64,000 nucleotides of DNA, from the NCBI RefSeq assembly GCF_011745365.1, contig NW_024468913.1, positions 2,604,001 through 2,668,000 on the forward strand, written 5' to 3'. The notes beneath the pieces are model-generated. The model saw only the letters and a list, made by a program, of their open reading frames with translations, did not search any database and was not told the DNA's origin. Source of the stretch: Cryphonectria parasitica EP155 (lineage: Eukaryota > Ascomycota > Sordariomycetes > Diaporthales > Cryphonectriaceae). The translations under genes and the position numbers were made by a program. This document shows positions 1-12,500 of the stretch, piece after piece (the stretch's first letter is position 1; every line of letters begins with the position of its first letter).

Positions 1-477
1 CACTGACAGCTCCTGCAGTGTTCCGAGCTTAGGGAGAAGACCTGCTAAAGATCCCCCTGTCCGACACCTTCCCTAAACCAAAAAGGAAAGAAAAACCACC
101 ACCAAAAAAAACCCCTAGACGACATTTCCACTGCCATGATGGCTGGATGCACTGTGAGGCTGTCTATCGTCACCAGATAATTGCCAGCCTGCTCTTAAGA
201 GGTTGGAAGTAATATCTGCTGAGGTTTAGGGCCATGTTGTTTATCTCAGGCTGTCTCTCTAGTCACTCTTTCTCAGGTCTTCATGACACCGGATGAGGTT
301 TGCAAAGTACCTACCCTGGGATCTCTTCATCTCGTCTCATCCACTCGCAGCCCAAGTTCATCTATCTCTGCGCACACAAAAGAAAAGTGAGTCAACATCA
401 GACGAAGGCACACAAAGCAGCCAGCAAGCTAATGAGTGAAGGTTCCTTGTTCACTTGAGACATAGACTTCATGAGCC
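1..477. other. 5' flank of THO3, no gene seen
   Basis: No coding stretch with conserved character is visible. The last ~150 bases before the THO3 start probably hold its leader and promoter. An A-rich run lies near 80-115. Confidence 0.5.
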
Positions 478-1827
478 ATGGCTTCATCTTCCAACAAGCC
501 ACTCAGGGCACCTCTGCTTCGGCCCAGACAGAGCCTGAACAAAGACCGCTTCCAGGTCTACTTCAACGCCTTTCGGCCACAGGCATACACGGAGCCCACC
601 GCCACGCGAGGCGCATCAAACCACAAGTATGTCGTCTCAGCAGCAGCTCGACTATGAAGGAGACCCCTTCTGCTTCCCCAAAGCCGCTTTCAAGAAGCCG
701 CCGCGGACGTTTGTTGACGGTAGGACTGCCAGCATCCGCTCGATCGGCTGGAACCCTTTTGGCAACCTGATCGCCACCGGTGCCGCCGACAAGACCCTTC
801 GAGTCTGTAAGTGATGGCCGGTTACCGTTGCATGCCCGAGCCAGGAGATGAAGTGGGTTTTATCTTCGTCGTGTTGCTGACAAAAAGGTCTCGCTAGGGA
901 ACCCTGAGAGGGCTAACGTGCGCTTCTCAACCGAGCTCAAGGGCCATGCCGCCCCCATCGAGAAAGTCGCCTTCAACCCCGTCAAGGACGCCGAGCTCTG
1001 CAGCGTGAGCAACGATGGCACCGTCAAGTTCTGGGACGTGCGCACTAAAAACTGCGTCAACGAGGTCAAGGGCTTGGGTGAGGCCTTCACGCTGGTTTGG
1101 GACCCCGAGGGGGAGTCGCTGATCGTTGGCAATAAGGCAAGCATCCTTGATATTTGCTCCTGATGATGACGTGAATACTCAAACTGTGCTAATCCCACCT
1201 TCTCAGGCCGACAACGTCTTCGTCCTCTCTCCCACCCAGTCTACCCCCATCGCCAACCACCAGCAGGCCGTCCAGACCAACCAGATCGCCTTCTGCTGGA
1301 GCCGGGAGCGCGTCTACGTTGGCACCGGCAAGGGCGAAGTGCGCGTCTTGTCATTTCCAGACTTCGAGCCCGTCATCCACTACAGCTATGACCGCTCTAT
1401 GATCGACGGCCCCGGCGCCACCAACGAGTACGCCCTCAAGGGCCACACCGGCTCGTGCCTGTCTGTCGAGCTCTCGCCCAGCGGCAAGTACCTGGCCTCG
1501 GGCGGCACCGACTCGCTCGTCAGCCTGTACGACACCCGCGACTGGATGTGCCACCGCACCCTGACCGACCTCATCGGCCCTGTGAAGACCCTCAGCTTCA
1601 CCTGGGACGGTTTCTACCTCGTCGCCGGCAGTGATGTCGACGTCCAGACCGGCCAGTCGACCGGCATCGACTGTTACCACTGCGAGTCTGGCGAGCGCGT
1701 TCATACCTTCAAGACGGCCAGCTCCACCCCTGTCGTCTCCTGGGCGCCTACCCGATACCAGCTTGCGTACAGTGACGTGGGTCAGCTGCGCATTGTTGGT
1801 GTTGATCTGGAGAAGGACAAGAAGTGA
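478..1827 (+). CDS. THO3: THO complex subunit 3 (Tex1/THOC3), WD40 protein
   Basis: Predicted WD40 beta-propeller subunit of the THO/TREX complex, which couples transcription to nuclear mRNA export. Four exons were reconstructed: 478-626, 724-806, 898-1136 and 1207-1827, giving 363 residues. Phases agree at all three junctions and restore continuous repeats: exon 2 reads into SIGWNPFG, the exon 2/3 junction restores a W codon, and exon 3 reads NVRFSTELKGHAAPIEKVAFNP. WD-type blades include VKFWDVRT, LSVELSPSGKYLASGGTDSL and a C-terminal blade ending near LRIVGVDLEK. Length fits the family. The third intron (1137-1206) begins GCAAGC rather than GT, so it is a GC-AG intron. The start at 478 gives an N-terminus (MASSSNKPL) followed by a short basic segment, as in fungal homologues. 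The gene converges on RRN3 520 bp downstream. Confidence 0.92.
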
Positions 1828-2347
1828 GCAGAGGTTTCACGTGTCGATGGCCATCATGATGGAGGCATTGACATCCAGCACGGTACACAACCACAAATGA
1901 CAGAGGATGATGGCATTTCTAGCAAGGAGCAATCCATATTGTGCAGCCATGAAGATCCCAAGGATTGACCACATTAGGTGTGTCAGGTAGTATCTGCTGA
2001 TACTCTACAATTCATACATGATATTACAACCGCAACCCGAAGAAGCTGCCCAGTAGATCCGACTATAAGTACAACTCAATTCCGACAGATGTGATAACAA
2101 ACTATATTGTGGATGTGGAGGTATGTGTACGGCTGCCGCCATAGTCATGCTGTTTGAGAAACAAAAGAGCTTGCTTGATATTGATGCGTGGTATCTCTGT
2201 CGTTAAAAAGAAAAAGAGAGGAAGACAATTCAGATGAAAGAAACGCCGGAATAAATGCTTTTTATGACTGTCCCCCCGCACCCAGTTCTCAGAACGCCGG
2301 TCCCCTGTTATGGGTTGACGATACTTTCATGATACTTCTATCATTCT
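1828..2347. other. Convergent intergenic region THO3/RRN3
   Basis: 520 bp between two stop codons of convergent genes, presumably carrying both 3' ends. Nothing else is recognisable. Confidence 0.6.
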
Positions 2348-4538
2348 TCAGCTGCTACTTCCTTCATCCGTCTCGGTGTCATCGGCAAACGTCTCCTCAA
2401 ACGTCTCATCCATGTCCATAGTCTCGTCCGGCTCACTGTCGTCGTCGTCGTCCTCGTCCTCGTCCTCGCCACCTAAGCCCGGAAACGAGTCGTAGGGTAT
2501 ATAGTCGTCGTCCACCCAGTGGCGGCTCTCGGGGAGCTGGTATGGGTCGAAGGGGAAGTACGGGGTGAGCTGCAGCCAGCTCTCGTCATACGGGTTGTGG
2601 CTGGCCGTCTCACGCAGGGCCTCAACGCTGGACGAGACGTACGAAGACAGGTAGATGCGTCGGTTCTGCTCGATCTTATCGTGCACGTACATGAAGCCGA
2701 GGTGGCCGGCCAGCTTGGCAAATTCGTGTACGATGGTGGGGTGGCAGACCCGAAGCGGGTTAAAGTTGGACCAGATGTTTGCTGTGAGGAGGGGGCCGAG
2801 CTCCTGCATCCACACCAGCTCCTGACCGAGGTAGGAGGCAGCGTCGTCTGGGTTGACGGCGTCGGGGGCATCCAAGACCAGGTCGCGCCATCGGAAGCAG
2901 AATATGTAGAGCAGGCCCTGGAAGAGAGCGTAGTAGGGCGTGAATCTTCGTAGGTCAGGCCGGGCCGTCCCTGCATGTCTGTGTCGGTAGGAATCGATAT
3001 GCTTGATGAGGACTGTACATATCGTCTGTACAGACTCGGCCGGTACCTTTTTGCCTCGAGCAGCGAAACTGGCAAGGTATGCAGTGGCGTTCTGCCTCGT
3101 GACCATGGAGTTTTGATTTCCGAATGCAATATCGAGCAGAACACCGGCGAACCTATCCGTCAAGTCCTCTGACAGTTGGCTAAAGTGGAAAATGAGGAAT
3201 TGTGTATGTCGGCTCGAGTATGTAGGGAGGACGATGTTGACGAATTCCGAGAGCATGTTGTCGAAGAGATCTCTGGCCCTGTCCGAGTCCGGGTCGGCAA
3301 ATATGGGCTCATAGACGCGGAATAATGTGTCCATGATGCTGTCCATCTTCTGAATATGCTGTGCAGCTTTCAATATCTTCTCAGTCAGCTCGTGTCCGTC
3401 GTCGCTTTCGTCACTCGCAACACTTTCGGCGTCGCTGCCATCGTCCTCATTGGCGTCGTCCATCCTAGAGGATTGGAGCTGACTGATCACGCCGGCCGCC
3501 ACCTCGTCGTCGGCCTCGTCGAGGTCAACTTGGATCTGCACATCGATCTGCAGGAGACGTCAGCGCAAGGAAAGAAACTAGAAAGAAAGTGAAGCACTCC
3601 CCCCCCCCACCCCCCCAACTTGGAAGAATGACGGTAATGTAAGTGCTTACCTTGACGAGTCGGTCCGTGATCAGTTCCATAATCTCAGGTCCCATGTCTG
3701 GCGCATACTCTCGTAGACGCAGCAGATTCTGAACAAAAGCCATGTGGACGGGCTTCGAGTCGTCGGAGAAAGGAAACTCCTTATTGATCTGGGAGAGCAG
3801 CACCCGTCTCGCGGCCGGGAAGAGCTGCAGTACCTGGCCCAAGGCACAGTGGAGGCGCTGCCGCATGATATGGCAGCTGACCTCGGGATAATCACTGACG
3901 GCCCACTGCGACGACTTGGAATGGCGAAACTTGTCGACGAGCATGGCAAGGACATTGCTGAGATATATGGACTGGCCGGTGACCAGGTTTGCAAGAAAGT
4001 CAATGTAGGCAGTGACAAAATCGTCGGGCCGTCCCAGCCACGGTATGCTGAGGACCTCGTGAACCAGGCCGGTGCACGACCGACCAATGTGAGGAGCGCA
4101 TGCTTTGAGGGCGTTGATGTAGTGGATCAGGTCTGACGGCTCGACATCGTCCTCGGCTTGGCTCGAGGTCGGCGTATTGGATCCCCGTCGTCGCTCGTTG
4201 CGGAAGATTCCTTTCAGGGTATCGTATTCCTCCTGGTCTCCCCCAGCGTGCTCTTTCAGAGCCTTGAGGACCACCTGCTTGGCGCTTTCCGCCTTTCTCT
4301 TGACCTCGTCTGGCGTCTGGAACGTGATGCTCTGTACTGTGTTAGACTCCATATCGAAGACGACGGTCTTGCGGCGCTTGGTCGGGCTCTCTGGAGAAGG
4401 GTTCGCAGCCTCGCCGTCGCCTTCGCGCGGGCGGTGGCTCAGCTTCGCCGGGCCGGACCTCAAGATGCCCTTGAGGGCGGAGCTCTTGACGGCTGGCGAT
4501 GATCGCCGTTGTACTCTGACCGGAGTCTCGGTCGCCAT
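2348..4538 (-). CDS. RRN3: RNA polymerase I-specific initiation factor Rrn3 (TIF-IA)
   Basis: Rrn3 bridges RNA polymerase I and the core factor at rDNA promoters and so sets rRNA synthesis. Two exons: 4538-3651 (296 codons) and 3547-2348, joined across a phase-0 intron (3650-3548, GTAAGC to CTGCAG). Product 695 residues. The N-terminal ~100 residues are basic and disordered. The HEAT-like Rrn3 fold follows, with recognisable blocks such as LIHYINALKACAPHIG, FLIFHFSQLSEDLTDRFAGV, NATAYLASFAARGKK and PYYALFQGLLYIFCFRW. The C-terminus is an acidic D/E tract, also usual for the family. The ATG at 4538 was chosen because the reading frame further upstream has only a non-ATG start. The intron holds a long C tract on the plus strand (3599-3616). 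Confidence 0.93.
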
Positions 4539-6863
4539 ATGTCTGAGAGTATTCAAGGTGACGAAAAGGTGAGTGGCTGGTGTCGGGAGGATGCCTGATC
4601 CGTCTCTGTTTCTCTCCCTTCTGCAGCGTCTCGAGTTAAGCTGCTAAGTGAAAGGTGTTGAGTGATGCAGTAATTAATGTTTGAAAAGACTGATGGAACA
4701 TGGTAGGCCTTCTCCTGGAGGGAGTTGTATCGGAAGACGATCCTGTACGATCGATGCGAGTTGAGCGTGTGTTGCAGGTGAGGATGGCTATTCTTTTTTT
4801 TTTTTTTTTTCTTCTCTCTTCTTGCCCCCGTCTTCCTAAACTTTTCTTTTCTCGCGTGCACATTGGGAAAGCGGAGCGAGACTCTTGGCCCCACACTTGC
4901 ACCCGGCTATTCTAAGGACCCACTCATCACTGCACCCTGCCGTGCCTGCTCACCCGCCGCGGTGGTCCGTGCACCCGATTTTTCTTTTCTTTATTTCTCT
5001 CCTCTTTTTATTTTCTAATTTTTATAGCTCTTCCAAACCTTGCCACAAATGGATTCAAATCACGGACCGCGACGCAACCCGCGTTGATTGCAACAGACCT
5101 GACCATCATTTCCAAACTTGCAAGCTTAAACATGACGGGATGCAAGATCAACTGGTCATACGCCATGGAATAATCAACTGCAGCCTCATTTTGCAAACCA
5201 CAAAACAAAGGTCATCACTTACTCTAACCCTAACCTTGATGGCCGGCCAAAGAAATTGAATGCAAATGAACCAACAATGAATCTCAGGGACCAGTGTGGT
5301 ACAGCAGCCTCTGCATCAGGGGTACACATACACCATAAATACGGGTGTCTCTTGGTCGACGAGCTGATGGGCCTGGAATTTTGACGAGAGCGGTGCTGCT
5401 GAATATGCTGGAAGGTCTGGGCTTGGTCACCGATCTTCAAAAGTCAGGCATAGCATTTTACAGCTTACGTCTCAGCGTGCTGTCATCCTAGGAGCCGATG
5501 ATGCCGCTTTCTCGGGAGGCGTTGTGTTAAGGGCGCCAGTACGAGCGAGTCGATATAACACAGTCAAGAGCGCCACCGCCAAAAACCGACCGTGTACTGC
5601 CACGGACAGCGTTGCACTAAGTAGGACTGGCAAAAGCTATACTCACCGGCAAGACTCATACAAAGCTTCCAAGATCATTAGCCCCCTTCACCATCTGGAA
5701 ACTGATCATATAGGAGCATCAACTATGCGGTTTGAGGTAGAGCCGTCGAATGCGGAATTTCGAGAGTACTGAACTGTTCGAAGGTACGCGAGATTCGGAA
5801 CGGCATCACTTTCCTTCAAAAATTGTTGATTGATGACCAGGAAGACGATCAGTGGACCCAAAATTCCTTCCTGTGATGTATTACAAAAAAAGGAAGGAAA
5901 AAAAGGTTGCCTGGTCACTGTGCAGTCCGGCAGTTATTGTTGAAACCATCTACCTAGTGGAGAGAGCGAGCCTGACCACAGGATGGCCTTTTCTCTCTCG
6001 CCATGGCACGCACAGCCTTGCAGGATCGATTTCAGAGGCACCAACACATGTGGCTCCCCTCTTCCCGATCAACACGCTTGGGCAGTCGTAGGACAGGTTT
6101 CGCAATAAGTGAAGTACATAGTACGAAATTCCCGAAAATCAATGCACCGCTACGAGTTCATTACATATGTATTGTACATTCAACACGAAACAGCCTGTCA
6201 CGCCAGTTCGGGTGATGGACGTACCATAGTACACAAGCTCCCGACCGCCCGATCGGCCACCCAAGGACCGTTCAGCTCTCCAGCAAATGCCCAGGTTGGC
6301 GGTGGTTGTGTGGGTCCCAGTGACGAGGCAGCCCAGCCTCCAGGATCCGCCGCAAGGTGGCACTGCAAATCGATCTTGCATGCCAGTGCCACCTTTTTTT
6401 GCCGTGGGGAAACTTGTTCGAGACACACAGAACTGCGGGTCCCCACGCCAAAACAGACACGAGGTGACGAGGTTTGCCTCTCTCGCTCTCTCTCACTCTC
6501 ACACACAGTGTTCCTTGGCTTGAACTCAACTTGACTGGCTGAGCTTTTGTGGGAAGATCAGTGGTTTAGTGACGGGTGACGTATATAAAAATGGAGCTGC
6601 TCAGGGCCATGGCCGTAGATCCGAATTGTGAAGGGGGCTGGCATGGATTAATGTTGACATTCTGTTGCACATCCTTTCGTACTGGCATGGCTCTCTACTT
6701 TTCTCTTTGCAATCCTCTTCTTTCTCCTTCTTCCACTTCCTCTTCTTCATAGTGAACATTTAGCACTAATTTATTATTGAGTGGTGTTTTTTTTTCTTCC
6801 CATCGATTCTTCTTTGTTGGAGGCTGTTGAGCTGGGTTGAGTTGAGTTGAGAGAGATCCCACG
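4539..6863. other. Divergent intergenic region RRN3/RTA1-like gene
   Basis: 2.3 kb without a convincing gene; the short open frames differ in all registers and lack conserved features. A T-rich run lies at 4794-4810. Two telomere-like TAACCC units occur at about 5225-5235. The RTA1-side promoter features are listed separately. Confidence 0.5.
6574..6590 (+). promoter_or_regulatory. Possible TATA box and TGACGT element upstream of the RTA1-like gene
   Basis: The sequence TGACGTATATAAAA lies about 280 bp before the start codon and is followed by a pyrimidine-rich tract (about 6690-6810), a combination common in filamentous-fungal promoters. The TGACGT core resembles a CREB/ATF-type half-site. 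Functional use is inference only. Confidence 0.3.
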
Positions 6864-8540
6864 ATGGCTTCACCAAGCGGTCCAAAATGGCTCGATGTCT
6901 ACGACACGCCATACGGAGGCGGTGCCAACAAAGTGGCCAACGGACTTCTCCTCGGCGTCACTGCCATAAGTCTGGCGGCGTGTCTCGCCATCACTTTGAA
7001 GACGAGGCGCTGTATCATCTTCAGCTCTGTTCTCTGTGTGGCTTATATACTTGAGATTGCAGCGTATGCACTGCGGTTCCAGCCGTGGGCCTACGTGACA
7101 TTTGCAGCAAATTTTAGCCTATCGACACTGGCACCTGTTTTAATCACGATTAGGTGAATATTGTCATTTCATCTCTCTCTCTCTCTCTCTCTCTCTTTTT
7201 CTTCCCCATAGGAACATCCAAGACTGATTTTTTCAAAACAAGCATTCACCTCCAAACCGCCACCGTGCTCGAGTCTCTCGGGCCTCAGTACACCCTGCTC
7301 TCCCCCAACGCCCACCTCCGCCTGTTCATCTGGGGTGACCTCCTTCTGCTCCTCCTCCAGACCGTCGCCGTCGGCGTTACCTTCACCGGCGCCCGTGCTG
7401 CCGGGCCATGGGGTCTCCTGCTCGCCGGCACCGGGCACACAGGGCAGACCATCCTCTCCGTCGCCCTCCTCCTGCAGACGCTTCTCCTGGCTGCTGCCCT
7501 GGGCCTCCTCGCCACAGCCTACGCCCGCGCCGGCAGCGCAGAGAGGCGGTACGGCCGGTACGCGACATTCTCTCCGTCCCAGGACCAGCAGCACCACGGC
7601 AGACACAACCACAACGCCCGCTCCACCATCTTCCTCGCCGCCCTGCCCGTCGCCACCGTCTGCGTCCTCGTCCGCTGCGCCTACCGCGCCGCCGCCTCCT
7701 GGGGCGGCCTCGGCAGCCCCCTCGCCCGTGACCAAACCGCCTGGCTCCTCGCCGAGGGCCTCCCGCTGACAGAAGCTCTCGTCTCCCTCGTCGTTTTCCA
7801 CCCGGCTGTGTGGACGACGGCCATGCACAGCACCGGCCACAGCAGCAGTAAAGAAACCACGGGGAATCACCTCTACGACGTCGAGAGGACCGCGCAGGCG
7901 CCGTCGTCGGTGTTCCTGGGCAAGCAGGCCGGGGTGGCGGGCAAACGGCTCAGCTCGGGGACGACACTGACCACCCTAGGCAGCCCCCCGCCCGGCTACT
8001 ACGGCAGCGGAGGCAGGGGTGGCGCCATGGCGATGGAGCAGAACAACAGGCTGGACGGCTACGACGACAGCGATCTGGCCGCCGCCAGAGAAGCGATTGC
8101 CTTGAGCCCGCCGCCCCTGTTCAGCTCGAACCTGATCGCCGCGTCGGAAGCAGGCTCGTCGACAGACGGAGGGTCGTCGAGGCGTGGATCGCGCATACTA
8201 GAGGCAAACCCATACTACCGATTCGAAGAAGAAGAACAAGAAGGGGCAGGGTCAGATTCGCCGTACTATGCCAGCCGGTACTCACAGGACATCACCGCCG
8301 CCGAGACGCGCCGCCTGTCGCCCATGGAGGCAGAGGAAGAGGAAGAACGTCTCGAGGCGCAGTCGACTGTTGCGCCGCTCAGGCAGCCGAGCAGCAGGAA
8401 CGGCACGATGGTGTCTTCTTCTTCTTCTTCCTTTCCCAGCACCGGCCAGCAGCAGCACCAGCACCAGCAGCAGGAGGATGACGACTGGGAGGTCGAATCG
8501 TTTGTGCTACCGCCGCGGATGCCGAGCAAGCGTGATTCCC

Positions 8541-8586
<46 letters not shown>

Positions 8587-8890
8587 CCACCACCACCCCC
8601 ACTCCCGCCCATCCACACGCGAGGAGGACCAGGACGAGCTGGAGGACGCGGCCATGTCATCGACATACTCATCTTCCCTCTACCCGAGCAGGACAGGGAC
8701 CCTCAGGGCTGGCACGGCCGACGACGACTGGGAGGTTGGATCCTTTGTGCTGCCGCCTCGCATGCCGAGCAGGAGGGTGCCAGAGGCGACCACAACGCCG
8801 GCGACGATGCAGGACTGGCGCGGCGCGCAGGTGGCGGATGATGGAGAGCTTGGGCGGAGTGACTCTGTGTCGCTTTATTCCCAGTATTAG
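6864..8890 (+). CDS. RTA1-like seven-transmembrane protein with long low-complexity C-terminal tail
   Basis: Fungal-specific RTA1-type integral membrane protein; family members are linked to lipid translocation and resistance to toxic compounds. Two exons, 6864-7153 and 7243-8890 (645 residues). The intron (7154-7242) carries a CT-repeat tract and ends at AACAAG; this junction restores ...LITIS-IHLQTATVLESLGPQY, the family's conserved third-helix/loop region. Seven hydrophobic segments can be placed at about residues 24-44, 50-70, 76-98, 122-146, 167-192, 213-235 and 255-275. The remaining ~350 residues are hydrophilic, with a polyGln run (CAA repeats, about 8540-8585), Ser and Glu runs, and two near-identical copies of a DDWEV.SFVLPPRMPS motif (about 8477-8533 and 8720-8775). 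Usual RTA1 proteins are roughly half this length, so the tail is the odd feature. The family call rests on topology and the LAP...GP.Y..L.P block. Confidence 0.75.
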
Positions 8891-9585
8891 CCCCAGGTGA
8901 TAATGAGGAGAAGTGAAGAAAAGAAAGAAGCAAAGGAACCAGAACGTTGGTTTGCGAATAAACTTGATACCCGGCGTTTTGGGACGGACTGGACTTGGAT
9001 GCTTGTCTTGGATAAAGAACCCATTGGGAATAAATGGTAAATTAGTGTACTAATGAATAAAGAAAATCATGTCGTCTTGTTTTGGTAATTTATTATTCAC
9101 CTGCCTCGCGCCAAATCATGCATTTGTACATGTTCAGTCTGCTAGCATTGTATAGTAACGAGTAGTAATAGTAGTCGGAATCAGGCCATCACACCTGACC
9201 CTTTTCTCGAAATGATGGGAGATTTGTCTTTTTTGATATATGCAGCACTTTGTGCACACAAGCTGCAACCGCAGCAAGAAGAGATCGTCATGTCCGCGCC
9301 AGCCAAAATCCAAATCCAAATCCAAAAAAACTACCCAGGTGCTGTGTCCATGCGCACAAGAACCCGCCCTCGATTGTCCCACACTGCCAAAACCAAGCTC
9401 ACAAAGATCAGAATCCCTACCCTCAGCCGAATAAAAATCGCCAAACCGTGACGTACCGTACCAAACCGCCCGTTATGTCTCGGTACCGCTGACAGAGAGA
9501 CATGGACCAACAACGCCGTCCACTGATGCTATTTCAAAATCATAATGAACAACATGGGCTCCGCTTGGGAAGAGTCCGGTCGGGA
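8891..9585. other. Convergent intergenic region
   Basis: 695 bp between the stop codons of the RTA1-like gene and the Zn2Cys6 factor. AT-rich 3'-end-like sequence with several AATAAA-like stretches (about 8957, 9029, 9055). No gene seen. Confidence 0.55.
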
Positions 9586-12500
9586 TCAAGTAGGATTGTC
9601 CCATCCCAAGTCCATCGTCTCCATGGGCCCCATCTGCAGCATCGTCCGAAGCATTCCCTCACTCATTGGCGTCATCCCCGTGCCCGTCGAGGCAAAGTTC
9701 TCCCAGTTGAAGTCGCCTGTGCCGGTGGCGTCGCCAGACCCCGTCGTGTCCTTGGGCGTCTCCATCGACATGCTGAATGGTCTGCCTGGCGTAAGTCCCG
9801 TTGGCATGTCGTGTCCAGATAGGCCCTCCGGTATACTATCGAACATGTTGTGCACGGCATCGCCCGGCATGCGGCCGCCCTGGCCTTGCAAGTTCGTAGA
9901 CGAGGACGCCGGGGAGGCCTCGAACGAGTTTCGGCCTGAACGGCTGCTGCTGCCCGCGGCCGTAAGGTTGCCGCTGCCGCTGTTGTGCCGGTCCGAGGCA
10001 GATGTGCTTGAGTTGGGCGTCGGCCGGTCCGAAGAGTGTGCCGCGTCCGGCGAGAGAGACATGTCGCCGGTGGCCTCGACGCCCAGCTCCTGTATCAGAC
10101 TCGACCCGAAGAAGTTCGCATTGGATCCAGCCTGCCGCATCTTCTCGAGGATTGCCCTGGAGCTCTCGTTTCGCCACTGCGCATTCAGCGAGCTGAAGCT
10201 CGGGATGGGTTGTTGGGGGGCACTTGAGAGGGCTGGATCAATATCGAGCATATCAGGGGTCTTGCCAGCGTCGGCCGCTTCCTCAAACAAATTTGCCCCC
10301 GACTTCCCCAAGAGGCACTGCCCCACGGCTTGCTTGTCACTCGGCGTCGAGGCAGCCCCTTGTGACGTTGGACCGCGCTGTGTCTGATCAGATCAGCCCG
10401 AGTTCGTTGTGGGGAATACTTTTCTTCTTCTTGTTCTTGTTGTTGTTGTTGTTGTTGTGGGTATGAACTTACATTGCTCGACTCCGTACTGCGCGGGAAG
10501 GCCGACCTCAGCTTCGGGATGCGCGTTCCCAAAGCCTCAAGGTCCACATCCAGCTGGACCAGGAAAGACTCTGTCAGCGGGTTGCGCCTCCTCAGCGCGC
10601 CCATCGCCGCAAGAAGGAACCTTAGAGAGTCGGCAGTTTGGCTCTCGTCAGGTCGACTCTTCAGGTACTGCACAAAGACTCGGGCGGCAACATAGAGACA
10701 GAAGGAGGTGAAGGGGTTGATCTGAGTAAGGAGGAGGAGGCATGGAGGTTAGCTAGCTGGCCGGCATAGAGCTGACTGGATATTCATAGAGACGACGGTA
10801 ATAATGATGACGGCTTACAGTGGAGAGATCAATGTGCGAAATCATCCGCATGGTGCTGGCGATCTCGTTGGCCGCGGTGATGCAGCGTACTTTGCTCTCG
10901 GAGCTTACTGAGGCAGGCAATCTGTTCTTGTCTGCCTTGAAGATGGCGGCCTGGTGGAGACAGATGGTCGAGGTATGTATACACATGTTGGTGAAGATGA
11001 CGTTCGGGTTCGACAGCCCAGCAGGTAACTTCAGGTGGGCCGGCAAACACAGAGAGGTGTTGAGGAGAATGTTGTCCAGGTTTCGATGCCGCTTCCAGTA
11101 CTCTCCGTTCAGATCGTGGTCTCGATCATCGACATCCGGTCGGTGAAGGTGGAGAAGGTTGCGGCCGAAGAGACATGCCATGAGCACGATGCCACCCATG
11201 GTGGAGATCTTGCCGGCACCGGCTGGGGTCATGGATTCCGAGAGGGTCTGCGTCTGCTCAGGCCTGCTCATGTCGAAGGCATCCTCCGACGAGGGCATGT
11301 TGGACGTGATGTCCTTTTCGTCGACGGTCATGGGCCACCCCGTGCCGATGCTGGCGTACCTGTCCTCAATAAAGGCCATCCAGAAAGTCCGTCTCCTTTC
11401 CTCTCTTTCAGTCCAATCCCGTGGGGGCGGAATGCACATCTTCACATCCAGGCCACCGCCGTCAAGTCTGTGCAGCCCCATCATCTGGGACAAACGGACG
11501 GCCGAGCCAGTGCTCATCCAGGCCCTCGGGAAGAACATCATCTTGAACTCGTATTGGGCGAGCAGACAGTGGGTCTGAGCGTGGGCGACCGAGATCAGGT
11601 GCTCTCCAAACCCCTTGATATAATCGGCCTCGACATACTTCCTAGCCCTCTGGTAGAATAAATCTCGGAGAGACGAGAACTTGTCCGACACCGAACAAGC
11701 CATTGTCCATATTGCGTATCTGAGGCATACCGGTGGCCGTTGATTTGGTGCTCTGTACAGCCTCGTCAGCCATGATCAAAGTTCTCCGTCAGCCTGCGAC
11801 AAGTGAAACATGAGGAACCTACAGGTTCATAGCCGCAAGATAGCGGTATTTATGTATCATCGGCATAGAAGGGTGGATCTTTTCAAAGTATATCTGGTGA
11901 CTGCGGCTCGAACACTCGTTAGCCTCTCGCGCGGCACACCACACATAAAAGCATAGGCAGAGAGAGGGGGCAGGCGTCCTGACAATTCATCAATGGATTC
12001 TTGTGGAGGTAGGGGCTCCTCCAAGCCCAGGCCTATCATCTCCCAGGTGAAGTTGTTCTGCATGTTGATCGAGTTGAAGTCGAAGGTATCAGGTGCAAGC
12101 TGCTGCTGCTGCGGTCTGGGAGAGTTGTCGCCGGTAAAGTCCCAGCAATCCCTTTCTCGGCCACCGCCAGCATTGATAGGCGGGTCAGGCACATTGAGGG
12201 ACGGTACTGGTGGTGTGGTACTACTGATCTTGGGCTCGGTGCGGGAACTTATGGGTGGCGTATTGCTGCTGGCGGTCTTGGAGGCGGTCGCTGCTGGCGG
12301 TTCCTGCGTCTTGAGCAGCGTCTCGACTTGTTCTGCAGGCCCCGGTCACAACGTCAGCCCAGATCAGACAAGGGGTCGTGTAATAGAAAGAGGAGAGGAC
12401 ACGCACTCAACCGTTCCTCCAGAGCCTTCACATAGCCACGCTTGGGACCGCTCTTCCTCCTGACCTCGTCGTACGCGCAGTCGTGGCCCAGCCTCGTGCA

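Noticed and set aside
5225..5235. Telomere-like TAACCCTAACC
   Set aside because: Only about two units; too short to be an interstitial telomere, although a Tbf1-type binding site cannot be excluded.
7169..7870. Minus-strand frame of 233 codons
   Set aside because: Antisense to the RTA1-like gene; Gly/Ala/Glu-rich low-complexity composition expected from a GC-rich opposite strand.
8266..8655. Minus-strand frame with a long Cys run
   Set aside because: Artefact of reading the CAA repeat in another frame on the opposite strand.
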